46,838 nucleotides of DNA from JAUMXJ01 sp041781135. GTDB lineage: Bacteria; Bacillota; Clostridia; Peptostreptococcales; Acidaminobacteraceae. Below are positions 31,879-40,635 of this stretch, piece by piece (the stretch's first letter is position 1; the number at the start of each line of letters is the position of its first letter). Under the pieces are notes generated by a model. That model was not told the origin of the DNA, ran no database searches, and was given only the letters and a program-made list of their open reading frames with translations. The DNA is taken from contig JBHAZV010000005.1 in assembly GCA_041781135.1 (NCBI GenBank), forward strand, positions 1 through 46,838, given 5' to 3'. The translations under genes were made by a program, and so were the position numbers.

Positions 31879-33504
31879 ATGAAAATCAGGGTGGGCAAGA
31901 CGGTTATCGAGACAATTATCAGTATAAGCATGGTCAGCAGAGCGATTCAGATATTTTACGCTCTTGTCGGCTTTGGATTCGGGCTTCTCTTTCCGTTTGC
32001 AACCAAGCTGATAACCGATGGGATTGTTTCGGGAAACATAAGCCATACTTGGGCTTTGTTTTTGTTTGTGGCTGTCGCCTCTATTTTTATTCATGCGTAT
32101 ATTCTGTATTTTGTCAAGTATAAGAATCAGATGTTTGCTAATTCGCTCACCATAGCGCACAGCAATAAAATCGCGGAAAAGATCGGTTCTTCTTCTCCGT
32201 ATGCTTATGACGGAGTTTCTAAGAGCAAGGTTCTAAATCTGCTGAATATGGATCTGCATGTATATTACACCCTGACCGATTATTTAATATATACGCCTGT
32301 TAATATTATAAAAATTTCTGTTATACTCGGCGTGCTTTTTTATATCAATTATGTTATTGCGTTTATAGTTATGTTGCTTATGCCCGTCTATGCAATGTCC
32401 AGCTATCTTAATAAATCGAAGCTCGAAAGGCTGACTAACGAGGAAGCTGCAAGGGCTGATGCATATGTGCAGGATATGGAAACGATTGTGAATTTCAAGA
32501 CTGCATTGGGGCTTGCAAGTGCGTTTTTATATATTTTCAGGCGTTTTGGCAAATCCATGGACGAATATTTTGCGGTGAGAAACAAAAAGCATCTGATACT
32601 TCTGATCACTCAGGAATTGCCGCAGATGATAACTGCCGTATCTCCGGTACTTGTGTTTGTTGTGGGAAGCTATTTTGTGAGCAATGGTGCGATGACATTC
32701 GGTGAGCTCATTTTTGCTTTTCAGATAGTCGCATTGTTGTTTCAGCCCCTGACGGAAATTGCCTGCACCAGAGCGGATATACTCAGCAAGGCGCCTATTT
32801 TCAAACGATTTACGGATTTTATCGATATTAAAGAGGACGAAGCTGTCTATGAGAGCGCGCTGGAAAACTGCGAAGCATTTCTGGATATTAAAAATGCCGT
32901 ACTCAGGCGAAGCGACGGCAGCGAATTGTTCAGAATCGGCCGCCTGAATATAAAAAACAGCGGAGTTTATGTTATAAGCGGCGAAAACGGCAGCGGCAAG
33001 ACGACGCTGTTAAATTCGCTTATAGGCGTATTCCCGCCGGAATTGCTCGAATGCGAGGGAAAGCGGAATTATTTCGGAGACAAGGACAGTATTGGGTATT
33101 TATATGCGCATAATTTTTTGTTTCATGGCAGCATAAGAGAAAATGTAACATGCGGCGAGGCGTGCGACGAGCAGAAGCTTTTGAATCTTGCAGAAATGCT
33201 TGGTATGCCGGACTTGGAAAAACAGGTTGTCACTCGCCCTGAAAATCTCTCTCTCGGCGAAAGACAGAAAGTTTTTTTGGCAAGGCTTTTGCTCAGGGAA
33301 AAGCGAGTAATGATTCTGGACGAACCGAACAGCAATCTTGACGCGCGCGCAATGAAGAATCTTCACGACTACGTCCTTAAAAACAAAAATGATGTGGCAT
33401 TTGTTATAATCAGCCACGACGGCGTATTTGATGATATTGCCGATGAACATTACTCGATAAGAGGCGGCGAATTGATTGAAGTGCTACATCAGCGGAGCGA
33501 ATAA
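31879..33504 (+). CDS. ABC half-transporter (fused membrane and ATPase domains)
   Basis: This 541-residue protein has six helices (to about residue 300) of the exporter type, then a nucleotide-binding domain. Walker A is GENGSGKTT, the signature LSLGERQ is degenerate from LSGGQ, Walker B is VMILDEP and the switch His is in IISHD. At the usual Q-loop position (IGYLYAHNFLF) the Gln is absent. It probably works as a homodimer. The substrate is unknown; small peptides or lipids are usual for this class. ATG 31879 has AAAGGAGG. No partner gene or self-immunity context is visible. Its last 21 bases overlap the convergent cardiolipin synthase gene. Confidence 0.88.
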   Translation: MKIRVGKTVIETIISISMVSRAIQIFYALVGFGFGLLFPFATKLITDGIVSGNISHTWALFLFVAVASIFIHAYILYFVKYKNQMFANSLTIAHSNKIAEKIGSSSPYAYDGVSKSKVLNLLNMDLHVYYTLTDYLIYTPVNIIKISVILGVLFYINYVIAFIVMLLMPVYAMSSYLNKSKLERLTNEEAARADAYVQDMETIVNFKTALGLASAFLYIFRRFGKSMDEYFAVRNKKHLILLITQELPQMITAVSPVLVFVVGSYFVSNGAMTFGELIFAFQIVALLFQPLTEIACTRADILSKAPIFKRFTDFIDIKEDEAVYESALENCEAFLDIKNAVLRRSDGSELFRIGRLNIKNSGVYVISGENGSGKTTLLNSLIGVFPPELLECEGKRNYFGDKDSIGYLYAHNFLFHGSIRENVTCGEACDEQKLLNLAEMLGMPDLEKQVVTRPENLSLGERQKVFLARLLLREKRVMILDEPNSNLDARAMKNLHDYVLKNKNDVAFVIISHDGVFDDIADEHYSIRGGELIEVLHQRSE

Positions 33505-35019
33505 CCTGAACATATCCTGCATAAGTCTTGTTGGAACATTTGGCGTACATTCCTCGGCGCTTATGAGATGGCATTGCTTAAGCGTTTGTAAAAAATCTTC
33601 CTTGACATCGATTACCGCCTTATTTTTGAACAGGAGCGTTCCGCATTCGAAATTCAGGTAGAGGCTTCTGAAATCCAGATTTGTCGTCCCGACTGTTGCT
33701 ACAATGTCGTCCGAGACGAATGTTTTTGAATGTATAAAGCCGCTCGAATATTCGTATACTTTGACGCCGGCTTTTATTAGCTCGCGATAGTATGAACGAG
33801 TTGTCATGTGTACTGCAAATTTATCCCATTTATGCGGAGTTACGATCCTGACATCTACACCGCGTTTTGCAGTAAGCGTAATTGCTGACAGGAGGTTATC
33901 ATCTACGACAAAGTACGGCGTGCTTATGTAAACGTATTCTTGCGACTGATTGAGTATTTGCATATACACGTGCTCGCCGACGTGTTCAGAGTCGAGAGGG
34001 CTGTCGGCATATGGCTGGACAAAGCCTTCCGACCGTATGTCGCAAGGAGAATGACTCCACGGATAGTAAGATTCCAGATTTTCGTCGCTGCCGGTGCAGA
34101 TTTCCCACATTTGCAAAAAAATCAGCGCAAAGCTCCACGCAGCTTTTCCGCGGATCATTACCCCTGCATCTTTCCAGTGTCCAAATCTTTTGAGAGCATT
34201 AATATATTCGTCTGCTAAATTTATCCCCCCTGTAAATGCGACTTTCCCGTCTATCACGATTATTTTGCGGTGATCTCTATTATTTTGCGAGGCGCTGAGC
34301 ATAGGTCTGAATGGATTGAATATAGTGCATTCTATGCCGAATTCGCGCATTTGTTCAGGATAATCCTTTGGCAGAAGGAAGAAACTGCCGATATCGTCGT
34401 ATATAAATCTGACTTTAACTCCGCTTTTGGCTTTTTGCTTGAGTATTTCGAGTATGCTGTCCCACATCACGCCTTCCTGCACGATAAAGTACTCTAAAAA
34501 TATGTATTTCTCTGCTTTTTTGAGTTCGGGGAGCAGCGCTTCGAACATTTTTTCTCCGAGCGGCAAATATGTGGCATCCGTATTCCCATAGACGGGGAAT
34601 TTCATGTAGTCCTGAAGGTATCGCACCTGAGAAAAAATTTCTCCGAGCGATTTTTGGGCTTCTTCGTAACTTGAGCCCGGAAGCATGAACAGCGGCTCGG
34701 TTTTTTGCTCTGCGATTTTTGCTTTCTCGTTGTATGTTTTTTTTGATAACCGCAGATTTAGCATCATATAAAGCAATCCGCCGAAAAGCGGCATCGAAAG
34801 TATAAGGAATACCCATGTTGTTTTGTATGGCACTTTGTCGCTGCGAGTAAGAATTATAAGCACGGCAACGGCGCTCATCACGAGCAGCGCCGTGTTGAGC
34901 CATTGCAGCGATATGCTTCTGGTAGTTACAACATATACTAAGAATACAATCTGAAGCAGAAGCATCAGCGCGATTGTCGCGCGCCGCATAAACAGTGCTC
35001 TAAACCATCTTTTGTTCAA
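33484..35019 (-). CDS. cls: Cardiolipin synthase (phospholipase D type)
   Basis: Joins two phosphatidylglycerol molecules to make cardiolipin and glycerol at the membrane. The 511-residue protein has two N-terminal membrane helices (about 10-30 and 36-56) and a PLDc_N segment. Two HxK motifs follow: HRKIIVIDGKVAFTGG (near 245) and HSKTFVSDDIVATVGTTNLD (near 428). Both catalytic His/Lys pairs are intact. It starts at TTG 35019 with AGGAGA five to six bases upstream. It ends inside the 3' end of the ABC gene with no terminator between them. Confidence 0.95.
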   Translation of the reverse strand: MNKRWFRALFMRRATIALMLLLQIVFLVYVVTTRSISLQWLNTALLVMSAVAVLIILTRSDKVPYKTTWVFLILSMPLFGGLLYMMLNLRLSKKTYNEKAKIAEQKTEPLFMLPGSSYEEAQKSLGEIFSQVRYLQDYMKFPVYGNTDATYLPLGEKMFEALLPELKKAEKYIFLEYFIVQEGVMWDSILEILKQKAKSGVKVRFIYDDIGSFFLLPKDYPEQMREFGIECTIFNPFRPMLSASQNNRDHRKIIVIDGKVAFTGGINLADEYINALKRFGHWKDAGVMIRGKAAWSFALIFLQMWEICTGSDENLESYYPWSHSPCDIRSEGFVQPYADSPLDSEHVGEHVYMQILNQSQEYVYISTPYFVVDDNLLSAITLTAKRGVDVRIVTPHKWDKFAVHMTTRSYYRELIKAGVKVYEYSSGFIHSKTFVSDDIVATVGTTNLDFRSLYLNFECGTLLFKNKAVIDVKEDFLQTLKQCHLISAEECTPNVPTRLMQDMFRLFAPLM

Positions 35020-35201
35020 GATCTTCTCCTACTTTATATTGTACATATAAAAAACGGATTTTGGATTTCGTGTTCAGCATTTTAACAAAGTGTTCAAATT
35101 CTGTTATTTCTTGCAATGCCACTTTTAGGAATAGGTTGTTTAATCGTTTGTCTAAAATTTTTGGTGGACATGAATTTAACAGAATCTGCTGCTTCGCGTT
35201 A

Positions 35202-35230
35202 TTGATTTTTTTGTTCATTTGTAGTACATT
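35202..35230 (+). promoter_or_regulatory. Putative promoter of the S1-rapZ-yvcK operon
   Basis: TTGATT (35202-35207), 17 bases, TACATT (35225-35230), giving a leader of about 38 bases to the TTG start of the S1-domain gene. The rest of the 255-base gap with cls shows no gene I can support. Confidence 0.6.
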
Positions 35231-35274
35231 CAAGATGGCTTTTTATACAATTCGAGCCACATTCGGAGGTAATT

Positions 35275-36435
35275 TTGGAAGAAGGTCTCAAAGAGTACAG
35301 CGTAGCAAGGGTACGCGTGGGAGAAATCCTTACAGGAAAGGTAATTACAGTGAACGAAAAGGAACTCGCTGTAAATGTCGGTTATCGCTCGGACGGCATC
35401 GTTCCGGCTGCTGAGCTGCCGGACGAAAGCACCGCCAACTACAAGCAGGGCGACGATATCGAGGTTATGGTTATTCGCACGGACGACGGTGATGGCAACC
35501 TGCTCCTTTCAGTAATTCGCACATATGCGATTGTTGTTTGGGATGAGCTTGACGCTCTCTTACAATCCCAAAACAATTTTGTCGTAGATGTCAAAGAGGT
35601 GGTAAAGGGCGGCGTCATCGCAAGATACAAAGGCGCGAGAATATTTGTGCCCGCGTCGCAGGTCGCGGCAGGTTATGTTGCAGATTTATCCGAATTTGTT
35701 GGCAAGAAGTTGGAAGTCAGAATGGTGGAGGTAGATAAAGCCAAGCACAGAGCTGTCGCTTCCGCAAAGGCGATTTCTGCCGAAAAGGTAAAAGCCGCCC
35801 GAAAAGAAGCGTTAGCCGCGCTGAGAGCAGGGCAGATCATTAATGGCAAAGTCGTCCGACTCGAGTCATTCGGTGCGTTTGTCGACCTTGGCGGATGTGA
35901 TGGTCTGCTGCACATATCAAACATGTCGTGGAAAAGGCTCAAGCATCCGTCCGAAATGCTTAAAGTCGGCGATTTGGTCAAAGTAGAGGTCACAAAGATA
36001 GATCTCGAAAAAGAAAATATTTCGCTCAGGCTGACAGACATACCTGAAAATCCTTGGGATAATATTAATTCCAAGTACAAGGTGGGCGAGGTGTACAAGG
36101 GTAAAGTTGCAAGACTCCAGAACTTTGGCGCATTTATAAATTTAGAAGCGGATGTCGACGGGCTCTGTCATGTTTCGGAAATTGCCGCAGAGAGGGTGGA
36201 GCTTCCGTCTGATGTGCTCAAAGTGGGAGACGAGGTCGAGGTTAAGGTGCTCGCCGTCGATAAGGCGGAAAAGAGGATTTCGCTCAGTATAAAAGCTGTA
36301 AATGCTGTTGCTGCTGCGGCAGAGACTTCTGCGCCGACGGATTCAGAGGTTAAAGAAGATGCGGCTGAGGCTGTCGAGCTCGGAATTAAGCCGACGACGC
36401 TTGCAGACGTATTTAAGGACTATTTCAAAAAATAA
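35275..36435 (+). CDS. S1-domain RNA-binding protein (ribosomal protein S1 homologue)
   Basis: This 386-residue protein has four S1 (OB-fold) repeats at roughly 15-80, 96-165, 183-255 and 270-340. Repeats three and four are the canonical ones (KVVRLESFGAFVDLGG, DGLLHISNMSW; KVARLQNFGAFINLE, VDGLCHVSEIA). Clostridial S1 homologues of this size are annotated as RpsA or YpfD and may bind mRNA rather than act as classical S1. It starts at TTG 35275 with GGAGGT. It ends TAATG into rapZ, so the two are coupled. A short Ala/Glu-rich tail follows the last repeat. Confidence 0.9.
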   Translation: MEEGLKEYSVARVRVGEILTGKVITVNEKELAVNVGYRSDGIVPAAELPDESTANYKQGDDIEVMVIRTDDGDGNLLLSVIRTYAIVVWDELDALLQSQNNFVVDVKEVVKGGVIARYKGARIFVPASQVAAGYVADLSEFVGKKLEVRMVEVDKAKHRAVASAKAISAEKVKAARKEALAALRAGQIINGKVVRLESFGAFVDLGGCDGLLHISNMSWKRLKHPSEMLKVGDLVKVEVTKIDLEKENISLRLTDIPENPWDNINSKYKVGEVYKGKVARLQNFGAFINLEADVDGLCHVSEIAAERVELPSDVLKVGDEVEVKVLAVDKAEKRISLSIKAVNAVAAAAETSAPTDSEVKEDAAEAVELGIKPTTLADVFKDYFKK

Positions 36436-37283
36436 TGAATTTTTTGCTGGTGACGGGGCTCTCCGGTGCAGGAAAGAGCCAGGCAAAGTACGCGCTTGAG
36501 GATTTGGGATATTTTTGTGTGGACAATATACCGCCGGTGCTTATCCCTAATTTTGCCGAGTATATGTCTGAGCATTCCGAGGAATATCGGAGGGCTGCCA
36601 TCGTCGCCGACATAAGAGGTGGAAAATTCTTTGAAGATTTGGAGCAGAGTTTGAGCGTGCTGACCGATAGAGGGCACACGGTTGAGGTGCTCTTTATAGA
36701 GGCGAGCGATGAAACTCTGCTCAGCAGATTCAAAGAAAACAGAAGGGCTCACCCACTTGAAAGAGAGGGGGGTTTTGATGTCGCTTTGGCAAAGGAACGG
36801 CAGATGCTCAGCGGCATCAGAAAAAAATCCGACTGGATAATAAATACGGATTCGACTACTAACAGCCAGCTTAGGATAAAAATTGCAGATGCCCTTGGAA
36901 TATCTGCATCGGAAGACTTTTGTGTGACCATTTATTCATTTGGGTTTAAGTACGGTATAGTCAGGGATGCGGACTTTGTATTCGATCTCAGGTATCTTCC
37001 GAATCCATATTATGATAAGGCGCTTAGAAATCAAACCGGCAACGACTCTGTAGTAAGGGAATATGTTATGTCAGACAAATCCTCGACAGAGACGTACGAA
37101 TCCATAAACGGTCTGTTGAGGCTCGCGCTGCCGCTGATTATCAAAGACGGAAGGCGTGGAGCAGTAGTAGCTTTCGGGTGCACTGGAGGCAGGCACAGAT
37201 CTGTCACATTTGCCAATATGCTTGCGGCAGAACTGGATGAGGCAGGTTACAAGACAAAGGTTATTCACAGAGAATTGGAATAG
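36435..37283 (+). CDS. rapZ: RNase adapter / nucleotide-binding protein RapZ (YvcJ)
   Basis: This 282-residue P-loop protein has Walker A GLSGAGKS (residues 8-15), the family block RAHPLEREGGFDVALAKERQ and the C-terminal GCTGGRHRSVTFANMLA. In E. coli RapZ directs RNase E to the GlmZ sRNA; in Bacillus YvcJ it hydrolyses nucleotides and affects competence. Its ATG overlaps the S1 stop by one base with no Shine-Dalgarno of its own, so translation must be coupled. Lying just upstream of yvcK is the conserved order. Confidence 0.96.
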   Translation: MNFLLVTGLSGAGKSQAKYALEDLGYFCVDNIPPVLIPNFAEYMSEHSEEYRRAAIVADIRGGKFFEDLEQSLSVLTDRGHTVEVLFIEASDETLLSRFKENRRAHPLEREGGFDVALAKERQMLSGIRKKSDWIINTDSTTNSQLRIKIADALGISASEDFCVTIYSFGFKYGIVRDADFVFDLRYLPNPYYDKALRNQTGNDSVVREYVMSDKSSTETYESINGLLRLALPLIIKDGRRGAVVAFGCTGGRHRSVTFANMLAAELDEAGYKTKVIHRELE

Positions 37284-37313
37284 CCGATTTTACGATAAAC
37301 GCAGGGGGTTTTT

Positions 37314-38324
37314 ATAAATATAGTTGCAATTGGAGGTGGCACAGGGCTTTCTGTGATACTCCGCGGCTTAAAAAAACTTACGGATAATCTGACGGCTCTC
37401 GTGACGGTAGCGGATGACGGAGGCGGTTCGGGGGTGCTCCGCGAAGATTTGGGGATGCTCCCTCCTGGCGACATCAGAAACTGCATATTGGCGCTTGCGA
37501 ACGAAGAACCCGTGCTTCAGGAATTGTTTCAGTACAGATTTTCGGATGGACGGCTTGCAGGGCAGAGCTTCGGTAATTTGATGATTGCGGCGATGCTTGG
37601 GATTTCGGGCAGCTTCGAAGAAGCTGTCAAACGCGTTTCCGATATCTTTGCGATTACGGGCGAGGTGTTTCCTGTTACTAATACCGATACCGTGCTTCGG
37701 GCGCAGCTGGAAGACGGCGAGATAGTCGAAGGCGAATCCATGATACCTGTGGTAGCCGCATCAAAAAAGCAAGCGATTAAGCATATTTGGGCACTTCCCG
37801 ACAGCGCCGAATGTTCCGAGGCGGCAATTCAAAAGGTTCAGTCCGCCGATATAATTATACTCGGTCCCGGCAGTTTGTTTACATCTGTTATTCCGCCGCT
37901 GCTCGTCAATAATCTTGTAGGTGCTATCAATTCTTCGAGCGCAAAGATATTCTACGTTTCGAATCTTATGACTCAAAATGGGGAGACAGACGGATTTTCG
38001 CCTTACGACCATCTGGATGCAATACTAAAGCACACTAAAATAGAGCATATTGACAGCATATTGGTCAACAATGTTCTGCTCAGGGGCGCAGAGGTCGAGC
38101 GTTATAAGGAAAAGCATTCTGTGCAGTCGATTCTAAGCGCAAATGAGGTTGATAAAATACTTAGGATGGGAGTTGAACTGCTTCAGGGCAATTTTCTTAA
38201 AGTGCAAAAAGGCTATGTCGTCCACGATGCCGATGCGATATGCGATGTAATAATAGCGAATTATGAGCGCAGATACGGCGGCACGCGGCGCAGAAATATT
38301 TTTGGAACAAGCAGCGCTATATAG
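37314..38324 (+). CDS. yvcK: YvcK-family gluconeogenesis/morphology factor with apparent ATA start
   Basis: This UDP-sugar-binding protein, needed for growth on gluconeogenic carbon and for cell shape in Bacillus, has conserved blocks IVAIGGGTGLS, TVADDGGGSG, LPPGDIRNC and LGPGSLFTSVIPPLLV. The Gly-rich N-terminal motif lies upstream of the first canonical start (GTG 37353). In frame, a TAA at 37296 is followed by no ATG, GTG or TTG before the motif. The best start is ATA 37314: AGGGGG sits five bases upstream and the product begins M-N-IVAIGGGTG, like normal homologues (336 residues). It follows rapZ by 30 bases. Confidence 0.9.
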   Translation: MNIVAIGGGTGLSVILRGLKKLTDNLTALVTVADDGGGSGVLREDLGMLPPGDIRNCILALANEEPVLQELFQYRFSDGRLAGQSFGNLMIAAMLGISGSFEEAVKRVSDIFAITGEVFPVTNTDTVLRAQLEDGEIVEGESMIPVVAASKKQAIKHIWALPDSAECSEAAIQKVQSADIIILGPGSLFTSVIPPLLVNNLVGAINSSSAKIFYVSNLMTQNGETDGFSPYDHLDAILKHTKIEHIDSILVNNVLLRGAEVERYKEKHSVQSILSANEVDKILRMGVELLQGNFLKVQKGYVVHDADAICDVIIANYERRYGGTRRRNIFGTSSAI

Positions 38325-38365
38325 CGAAAAAATATTACAGTAATGATAAAAATTCGGGAGGGATT

Positions 38366-39733
38366 ATGATTAGAAAGCCTGAACCATTTAGAATAAAAAT
38401 GGTAGAGAGAATAGAAATAATACCGGAGGAACAGAGGCGTAAGCGCCTTGTAGAGGCGGGCTACAACCCGTTTGCATTAAAGGCGGAGGATGTCTACATA
38501 GATTTGCTGACGGATTCCGGCACCGGCGCTATGAGCGATTCACAGTGGAGCGCAATGATGCTCGGCGACGAGTCCTATGCGGGTTCGAAGTCTTTTTATC
38601 GCCTCGAAAAAATGGTGCAGGAGATCACCGGGTACCGCTATGTGATTCCTACACATCAGGGCCGCGCCTCTGAAAAGATTATGATGCCGCAGCTTGTCAA
38701 GCATAAGGGGCAGCCGGTACTAAACAATATGCATTTTGATACGACCATGGGCCATGTAATGCTTGCCGGCGGCGAACCGGTAAACCTTATTGACAAAAAG
38801 GCGTTTGATACCGAGAAATATGACGACTTTAAGGGTGATTTTGATCTTGAAGCTCTTGAAACCTATATTACTTCGCATGACTGCGCTTGCCTTATGATTA
38901 CGGTTACTTGTAATTCCGCCGGAGGGCAGCCGGTTTCAATGGCAAATATTAAGGCTGCTTCTGCAATTGCCAAAAAGCACGGCTTAAAGGTTATTTTTGA
39001 CGCCGCGCGATTTGCGGAAAACTGCTATTTTATAAAAACGAGAGAAAAAGGCTATTCTGATAAGAGTATGCTCGAAATCGCCTTAGAGATGTTTTCTTAT
39101 GGCGACGCAATGATGATGTCTGCTAAAAAAGACGGGATTGTAAATATGGGCGGCTTGATTGCGATCAAGGACGATGAGGAACTGTTTACAGCGTGCAGAT
39201 CTCTGACTGTGCCGTATGAAGGTTTTGTGACATATGGCGGTCTTGCGGGCAGAGATATGGAGGCGCTCGCAGTCGGACTTGGCGAGGGGCTTGACTTCGA
39301 TTATCTCGATTATCGTATAAGCCAGGTGGCGTACCTCGGAGAGCGGATTAGGGAAGGCGGAGTCAAGATTCAGTATCCGGTAGGCGGTCATGCCGTATTT
39401 GTAGACTGCAAGGCTATGTGCCCGCATATTCCGTACCATCAGTTCCCTGCACAGGCTGTCTGCAACGAACTCTATGTCAGCTCGGGAGTGCGCGCTGTGG
39501 AGATCGGCTCTTTCCTTATGGGCAGGGATACCAAAGGAGATCAGATTGAGTCACCAATGGAGCTCATGAGGCTTACAATACCGCGTCGGGTTTATACAAA
39601 CGACCATATGGACTATATAGCTGATGCGGTCATTGATGTCGCTCAGAGGGCAAGCACACTAAAGGGCTTCGAATTTGAGTACGAACCAAGGGTGCTTAGG
39701 CATTTTACCGCGAGATTAAAACCGGTTAAGTAA
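38366..39733 (+). CDS. tnaA: Tryptophanase (tryptophan indole-lyase)
   Basis: This PLP enzyme cuts tryptophan to indole, pyruvate and ammonia. The 455-residue protein has EPFRIKMVERIE, DLLTDSGTGAMSD, FDTTMGHV, TCNSAGGQPVSMAN, DAARFAENCYFIKTRE and the PLP-lysine block SAKKD (Lys254/255). Tyrosine phenol-lyase is close, but its C-terminal Phe is here His446 (VLRHFTARL), the residue of true tryptophanases, and RAVEIGSFLMGRD also fits TnaA. ATG 38366 has GGGAGGG. It lacks a tnaC-like leader and sits between yvcK and whiA, overlapping whiA by one base (TAATG). Confidence 0.93.
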   Translation: MIRKPEPFRIKMVERIEIIPEEQRRKRLVEAGYNPFALKAEDVYIDLLTDSGTGAMSDSQWSAMMLGDESYAGSKSFYRLEKMVQEITGYRYVIPTHQGRASEKIMMPQLVKHKGQPVLNNMHFDTTMGHVMLAGGEPVNLIDKKAFDTEKYDDFKGDFDLEALETYITSHDCACLMITVTCNSAGGQPVSMANIKAASAIAKKHGLKVIFDAARFAENCYFIKTREKGYSDKSMLEIALEMFSYGDAMMMSAKKDGIVNMGGLIAIKDDEELFTACRSLTVPYEGFVTYGGLAGRDMEALAVGLGEGLDFDYLDYRISQVAYLGERIREGGVKIQYPVGGHAVFVDCKAMCPHIPYHQFPAQAVCNELYVSSGVRAVEIGSFLMGRDTKGDQIESPMELMRLTIPRRVYTNDHMDYIADAVIDVAQRASTLKGFEFEYEPRVLRHFTARLKPVK

Positions 39734-40635
39734 TGAGTTTTTCCGGGAAGATCAAGACGGAGCTTTGTGGTGCGCGGCTTGACGGGAACAGGGCGAAGGA
39801 CGCTGTGCTCGGTGGGCTTGTGTTTACTATTGGTTCGACGCATGGCGATATGATAAACATAGCTACGGAATCTTCAGATGTGATGAAATTGGCGCTGAAG
39901 CTTGTAAAGGCGGAATCCATAAAAGAAGTAAATTTAAACGGCGAATTAAATTCGCCGTTTTCCAAAAAGAAAATTTACAGAATGAGTTTCGAAAACAGCG
40001 CGCATTTCAGGGAGGCAGTGGCTACTCATTCCGAGGGCGAGTTCCGTTTTGATGATTCGCTCGGCTACTTTTTAAGGGGCGTTTTTTTGGGTGCAGGCTC
40101 TGTCACAAATCCAAGGAAGGCATATCATCTTGAGCTTGTATTCAAAGACGCAGGCAAGGCGGAGCTGATTCAGTTGCTGCTCAGACAGAGACATTCTCTT
40201 AATGCAAAGCTGATAGATAGAAAAAATGCAAAAATGTGTTATATCAAGGGCGCAGAGGATATTTCCGACTTTTTGACGATAGTCGGTTCTGTGAGCGGAG
40301 TCTTGGAATTTGAAAATACTCGCGTTTTTAAGCAGGTTATAAATGAAATAAACAGAGCGATCAACTGTGATACTGCAAACATCGATAAATCTATCGACGC
40401 TTCGCTTGCGCAGGTAGAAGCGATTAAGTACTTGATTGAGCGTGGGCTAATGAAAGGGCTCGGCGCTAAGTATGAGCAGATTGCAGAGCTCAGGCTCGCA
40501 AATCAGGAACTTTCGCTGCATGACCTTGGACAGCTTGCGGAACCGAAGCTTACAAAGTCCGGGTGCAATCATCGACTAAAACGGATTATCAGCGAGGCAG
40601 AAAGACATGGTTATACTGGCGGGAGGTCAAAATGA
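39733..40635 (+). CDS. whiA: DNA-binding protein WhiA
   Basis: This 300-residue protein has an N-terminal LAGLIDADG-like fold (with YFLRGVFLGAGSVTNPRKAYHLE, split as YFLRGVFLGAG and SVTNP) and a C-terminal helix-turn-helix (LAEPKLTKSGCNHRLKRI). WhiA controls sporulation septation in Streptomyces and cell division or chromosome segregation in Bacillus. Its ATG overlaps the tnaA stop, and no separate Shine-Dalgarno is evident. An 11-bp perfect dyad lies in its coding sequence (39937-39959). It overlaps the next lipoprotein by four bases. Confidence 0.95.
   Translation: MSFSGKIKTELCGARLDGNRAKDAVLGGLVFTIGSTHGDMINIATESSDVMKLALKLVKAESIKEVNLNGELNSPFSKKKIYRMSFENSAHFREAVATHSEGEFRFDDSLGYFLRGVFLGAGSVTNPRKAYHLELVFKDAGKAELIQLLLRQRHSLNAKLIDRKNAKMCYIKGAEDISDFLTIVGSVSGVLEFENTRVFKQVINEINRAINCDTANIDKSIDASLAQVEAIKYLIERGLMKGLGAKYEQIAELRLANQELSLHDLGQLAEPKLTKSGCNHRLKRIISEAERHGYTGGRSK
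39937..39959 (+). repeat. Perfect 11-bp inverted repeat inside whiA, followed by TTT
   Basis: AACGGCGAATT, one base, AATTCGCCGTT. The RNA hairpin is GC-rich at its base and is followed by TTTCC, so it resembles a short intrinsic terminator or pause site. It encodes LNGELNSPF, so codon constraint alone does not require the symmetry. Confidence 0.6.

Noticed and set aside
35000..35233. Minus-strand 77-codon frame overlapping the cls start
   Set aside because: There is no ribosome-binding site before either ATG, and it occupies the AT-rich divergent promoter region. It would overlap cls by 20 bases. A real gene is not excluded but is not supported.
38325..38365. tnaC-like leader peptide before tryptophanase
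   Set aside because: The gap is only 41 bases and contains no ORF with a Trp codon.
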